This document shows, piece by piece, positions 60,671-64,000 of a stretch of DNA of 64,000 nucleotides. Position 1 is the stretch's first letter; the number at the start of each line of letters is the position of its first letter. A program made the position numbers and the translations under genes. The stretch is from positions 434,001-498,000 of the forward strand of contig NZ_MU158698.1 of NCBI RefSeq assembly GCF_015210005.1, read 5' to 3'. Origin of the DNA: Sphingobacterium hungaricum (lineage in GTDB: Bacteria > Bacteroidota > Bacteroidia > Sphingobacteriales > Sphingobacteriaceae). The notes beneath the pieces are model-generated. The model was not told where the DNA came from. It made no database searches and worked only from the letters and a program-made list of their open reading frames with translations.

Positions 60671-63600
60671 ATGTTACCAATATATTTAAGCATAGAAGGG
60701 GTTTATTCCTATCAGGAAAAACAAGAAGTTGATTTCACCTCATTAACGGAAGCAGGTTTGTTTGGAATTTTCGGAAATGTAGGTTCTGGAAAATCTACGA
60801 TTTTGGAAGCCATCAGTTTTGCGTTATACGGCATCACCGAACGGATTAATAAAACGGACAATCGAACGTATAACATGCTCAATTTAAAATCCAATGCGGC
60901 ATGCATCGTATTTGATTTTTTGAATTTTGAAGGACGGAAGTTTCGTTTTGTTGCACAATGGAAACGGAAGAATAAGCATTTCCAAGAAACCAGTACGCTA
61001 GTCCGCACAGCATACGAGTGGAAAAATGACGATTGGTCACCTCTGGAATCGGCTGACGGGAGTTTGTACACCAATTTGACCTATTCAAATTTTAAGCGGA
61101 CAATCATTATTCCCCAGGGACAGTTCCGCGAATTTTTGGATTTGAAAGGTACGGATAGGTCAACGATGATGAAAGAAATCTTTCAATTAGACCGCTTCGA
61201 TTTAGGGATGAATGTATCCAAACTTCAGAAAGAAAATAACAACAGGATTGAGAATCTGAAAGGCGCTTTATCTGGGTTTGAATTAGTGAGTGCTGAAGCT
61301 TTAGAAAGCAAAAAAGAAGAATTTGCATCAGCAAAAAAACAATTAGCAATTGCAAAAACGGAATTCGACGTTTTGGATTCGCAGTATAAAAAACTGACCG
61401 AAGCAAAAGAAATCCGCACGGAGCTTCTTTTGAAAGAAAAAGCCTTTGCTGAGTTAGCCGAACAGGAAGCAAAAGTGCTTCAGTTAGAGAAAGAATTAAA
61501 TCGCTTTGAAACTACACAGCTGGTATTCAAAGATTTGTTATTGGTTTCCCAGAAGTTAAATAAAGAAAAGGAAGTCTTAACTTACAAGATTGAGAACCTA
61601 ACGAGTAAAAAAGACAGCCTTTCTTCTGAAATTGAGCACGAAGAAAATGGGTGGAATTCCTTGGCGTCGGAACATGCGCAACTGGAGCTATTCAGAGCAC
61701 AGTCTGAGGATATCAAACGTTTAATCGAAAACAAAAATCAGCAACATCTGCTGCAAGAAGCTGAAGCTGGAGTTCAGAAAGGCACGCCTTACGTTGCGCA
61801 AGCAAAAGAAGAAGAGCAAAAAGCAACGGATTTGTTGGAGAAAGAAGAGGAAGCTTTAGAATTTCTTAAAAATACGAAAATCGATACTTCGGAATTGTTA
61901 GCGATAGAAAATTGGTATCAGCGAAATGACCAATTGCAAAAAGAAAATCAAGATTTGCTGGCTAAAAAGCAAATGCTGGCTTCAGAAATCACACAGCTAC
62001 GAAGTGAATTTGGAAATAACCAAGTCAATCCGGATAATTGGGAAACCGAGCTAGACGTAAAATCAGAGCGATTAAATGCTCAGGATGCATCGATTCAGCA
62101 GAAAGAAACGCAATTGCAGGTGCATATAAAACTTAGCGAATTTGCAAACAACTTGCATGACGGCGATGAATGCCCCTTATGCGGTTCATTGTCTCATCCA
62201 AAACTGATGGAAAAGGAAAATCTTTCGGATTTGGAGAATAGTTTGTTTCGCGAAAAAGAAGAATTGACCCTTGCTACGCAAGCGAATAAAAAGCTTTATC
62301 AATCTTTAGCGAAACTGCATAGTAGCCTTCAAGAAAAATCAATTCAGTTAAAAAATATTGAATCCGAATTGGCCCAAAATTCGAAATCTTTACTTGTTCA
62401 TAGCGATTCATTTCTATGGGAAGAGTTTTCTTCAGTCGATAAAACTTTATTTGCTACGCATAAAACTAAAAGCCAAGCGGTTGAACAAAGCATTCGCGAA
62501 GCGGAACAAAAATTAAAACTAACGAGGCAACAGCTTCAGCAAACGCAGCAAAAAGTTGTTCAATATGAGAACCGCATTCAAAAATATCAGCAGGATATTG
62601 TGGTATTGAGTAAATTGATTCAACAAAATGAAGGACAATTGCGCGTCTTGACCCCAACTGATGCTGAGAATAAGTCAGTAACTGACCTAATTAATCAAAA
62701 GCAAAATCTAGACTCGCGCATCACTTTTCTAGATTCAGAATACAAACGCTTAACAGAAAGTTTAACGAAGCTGCGCACAGAATTGGCAAGCATTCGAGGG
62801 CAACAACTTGAAGCAAAAGAGCAATTTCAACAACTAATTGCTCAATTGACCGCCCATCAAGCAGAACTAGCTGCTTTATTAACCGAACATCAATTTAGCG
62901 ATGTGATGGAAGTTCAGCTGGTATTGAATAAAAACCTTTCTATCTCAACGCTTCGCGAACAAATTCAAACATTTAAAATTGAATTTCACAGCCTGGAAAA
63001 TCAGATTGCAAGCTTGCAGGCTAAAAAAGCTGAAGATTCTTATACAGAGGAAGAATATGAATTAAAAACTGAACTGATTCAGCTTAAGAAAGAAGAATTA
63101 GAACTGCAAATCCGACTGACTGGAGCTTTGGAAAAAGAATTGACGCGCTTACAAAGTGAATTTGAGAAAAAAGAAGCGCTGTTAGCTGAATTCGATAAGC
63201 TGTCTGTGCGAAAAAATAACCTGACAACAATTGAAAATCTATTTCGTGCAGCGGGCTTTGTCAATTATGTTTCGAGTATTCATTTACAACGCTTGTGCGA
63301 AATTGCGAACGAGCGTTTTCATCGATTGACGAAGAATCAGCTTAGCTTGTCCATCAATAAGAACAACGATTTCGAAGTAATCGATTACCTGAACAATGGC
63401 TACAGCCGTTCCATCAAGACGCTTTCGGGCGGACAAAGTTTTCAAGCTTCGCTCTGTTTGGCTTTGGCTTTGGCCGAAAATATTCAGTCACTGAATAAAG
63501 CTGACAAAAATTTCTTTTTTATTGATGAAGGCTTCGGAACGCAAGATGCCGAGAGTATTCATACTGTTTTTGAGACATTAAACTACTTGCATAAAGAAAA

Positions 63601-63709
63601 TCGAATCGTTGGAATTATTTCCCATGTGGAAGAATTGAAAGAAAGAATTCCTAAAACCATTACGGTAGTCAACGACCTTGAATTGGGAAGTAGAATTACC
63701 GAAAATTAA
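60671..63709 (+). CDS. sbcC: Exonuclease subunit SbcC (Rad50-like)
   Basis: The 1012-residue SMC-type ATPase has Walker A GNVGSGKSTIL at about 36-46. Long coiled coils run from about 185 to 865 with a zinc hook CPLCG near residue 505. The C-terminal head carries the signature TLSGGQSFQASLCLALALAE, Walker B NFFFIDEGFGTQD and the D/H-loop IISHVEEL. Its length is normal for the family. It works with SbcD on double-strand ends and palindromes, which is of interest because the window has many palindromic repeats. Confidence 0.96.
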   Translation: MLPIYLSIEGVYSYQEKQEVDFTSLTEAGLFGIFGNVGSGKSTILEAISFALYGITERINKTDNRTYNMLNLKSNAACIVFDFLNFEGRKFRFVAQWKRKNKHFQETSTLVRTAYEWKNDDWSPLESADGSLYTNLTYSNFKRTIIIPQGQFREFLDLKGTDRSTMMKEIFQLDRFDLGMNVSKLQKENNNRIENLKGALSGFELVSAEALESKKEEFASAKKQLAIAKTEFDVLDSQYKKLTEAKEIRTELLLKEKAFAELAEQEAKVLQLEKELNRFETTQLVFKDLLLVSQKLNKEKEVLTYKIENLTSKKDSLSSEIEHEENGWNSLASEHAQLELFRAQSEDIKRLIENKNQQHLLQEAEAGVQKGTPYVAQAKEEEQKATDLLEKEEEALEFLKNTKIDTSELLAIENWYQRNDQLQKENQDLLAKKQMLASEITQLRSEFGNNQVNPDNWETELDVKSERLNAQDASIQQKETQLQVHIKLSEFANNLHDGDECPLCGSLSHPKLMEKENLSDLENSLFREKEELTLATQANKKLYQSLAKLHSSLQEKSIQLKNIESELAQNSKSLLVHSDSFLWEEFSSVDKTLFATHKTKSQAVEQSIREAEQKLKLTRQQLQQTQQKVVQYENRIQKYQQDIVVLSKLIQQNEGQLRVLTPTDAENKSVTDLINQKQNLDSRITFLDSEYKRLTESLTKLRTELASIRGQQLEAKEQFQQLIAQLTAHQAELAALLTEHQFSDVMEVQLVLNKNLSISTLREQIQTFKIEFHSLENQIASLQAKKAEDSYTEEEYELKTELIQLKKEELELQIRLTGALEKELTRLQSEFEKKEALLAEFDKLSVRKNNLTTIENLFRAAGFVNYVSSIHLQRLCEIANERFHRLTKNQLSLSINKNNDFEVIDYLNNGYSRSIKTLSGGQSFQASLCLALALAENIQSLNKADKNFFFIDEGFGTQDAESIHTVFETLNYLHKENRIVGIISHVEELKERIPKTITVVNDLELGSRITEN

Positions 63710-63713
63710 TCAG

Positions 63714-64000
63714 ATGAACAAACACCTTTTGCTCCTATTTATTGCCTTCATTGTTAGTTCAATTACTAAAGCGCGAGAAATAAAACCCGGTTTTGACAAA
63801 CAGGAATATACAACTTTACTAAAGCTTTATGACCATTTTCAGTTGCGAAATGATAGTTTGCGTTCAGATGATTTCGGCTATAAGCTAGTTTATGAATCCG
63901 AAGAAATCGGGCTGGCCAATAAATGGTGGCTTTGGCGCAAAGATAAAACGGCCGTGATTGGCATCCGAGGAACAGAAGGTTCGGGAGTCAGCTGGTTAGC
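63714..64000 (+). CDS. Exported lipase-like protein, N-terminal part (cut by window edge)
   Basis: The first 95 codons are present. A signal peptide (LLLLFIAFIVSSITKA) is followed by LLKLYDHFQLRNDS and WWLWRKDKTAVIGIRGTEGS. The RGTEG strand resembles the oxyanion region of class 3 lipases. The catalytic Ser lies beyond the window. It starts five bases after sbcC and may be co-transcribed. Confidence 0.65.
   Translation, partial: MNKHLLLLFIAFIVSSITKAREIKPGFDKQEYTTLLKLYDHFQLRNDSLRSDDFGYKLVYESEEIGLANKWWLWRKDKTAVIGIRGTEGSGVSWL

Overview
The window reads as chromosome of a Bacteroidota bacterium, most likely a Sphingobacteriaceae member (Sphingobacterium/Pedobacter-like). The reasons are SusC/SusD pairs, promoters of the TAnnTTTG type, ECF sigma/FecR control, Bacteroidota-only families (DUF5606, DUF3857 tandems, long NusB) and AT-rich DNA. 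Functions were assigned by reading motifs; no database search was run.

Region 1 (1-12397, minus strand) is a beta-mannan utilisation locus. The order is SusC, SusD, a surface glycan-binding lipoprotein, GH26, a DUF5060+GH5-type enzyme, a second GH26, a GH5, and then the start of a cytoplasmic GH130 mannosylglucose phosphorylase cut by the window edge. An AraC-type regulator lies directly upstream. Surface mannanases would cut the polymer, SusCD imports oligomannosides and the phosphorylase finishes breakdown inside. A short motif occurs twice in front of susC and twice in front of the phosphorylase gene, with nearly the same geometry; it is a candidate operator.

Region 2 (12398-24367) starts with a cluster of palindromic REP/REPIN-like repeats. 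It continues with housekeeping genes (yajC, DUF1573, nusB, a leucine-dehydrogenase-like gene with its catalytic lysine replaced, a half ABC exporter), three DUF3857/transglutaminase-like genes of which two lack the catalytic cysteine, and tRNA-Ala(GGC). Region 3 (24368-26453) is a gene-poor stretch with a candidate small RNA, a lipoprotein and a lipocalin-like protein of unknown function, and a decayed membrane-protein remnant.

Region 4 (26394-36909, minus) is a second glycan locus: ECF sigma factor, FecR anti-sigma, STN-domain SusC, SusD, a GH18-like lipoprotein without the catalytic glutamate, a DUF1735+LamG lipoprotein and a GH18 endo-beta-N-acetylglucosaminidase. Gene order and families resemble the high-mannose N-glycan locus of Bacteroides thetaiotaomicron (BT3983-BT3987). 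After rplU-rpmA, Region 5 (37835-42246, minus) holds LacI regulator, secreted GH130, ROK kinase-like protein and sugar MFS transporter. All three loci point to mannose-containing glycans.

Region 6 (42401-64000) is mixed: FMN reductase, LytS/LytR-type two-component pair, S1/P1 nuclease, copper-type P-ATPase with small HMA chaperone, metallophosphoesterase, lipocalin, DUF937-OmpA protein, alkaline phosphatase, pirin, RadC, cyclophilin, DUF5606, an alpha/beta hydrolase, a second copy of the composite repeat, a 5'(3')-deoxyribonucleotidase, SbcD-SbcC, and the start of a lipase-like gene.
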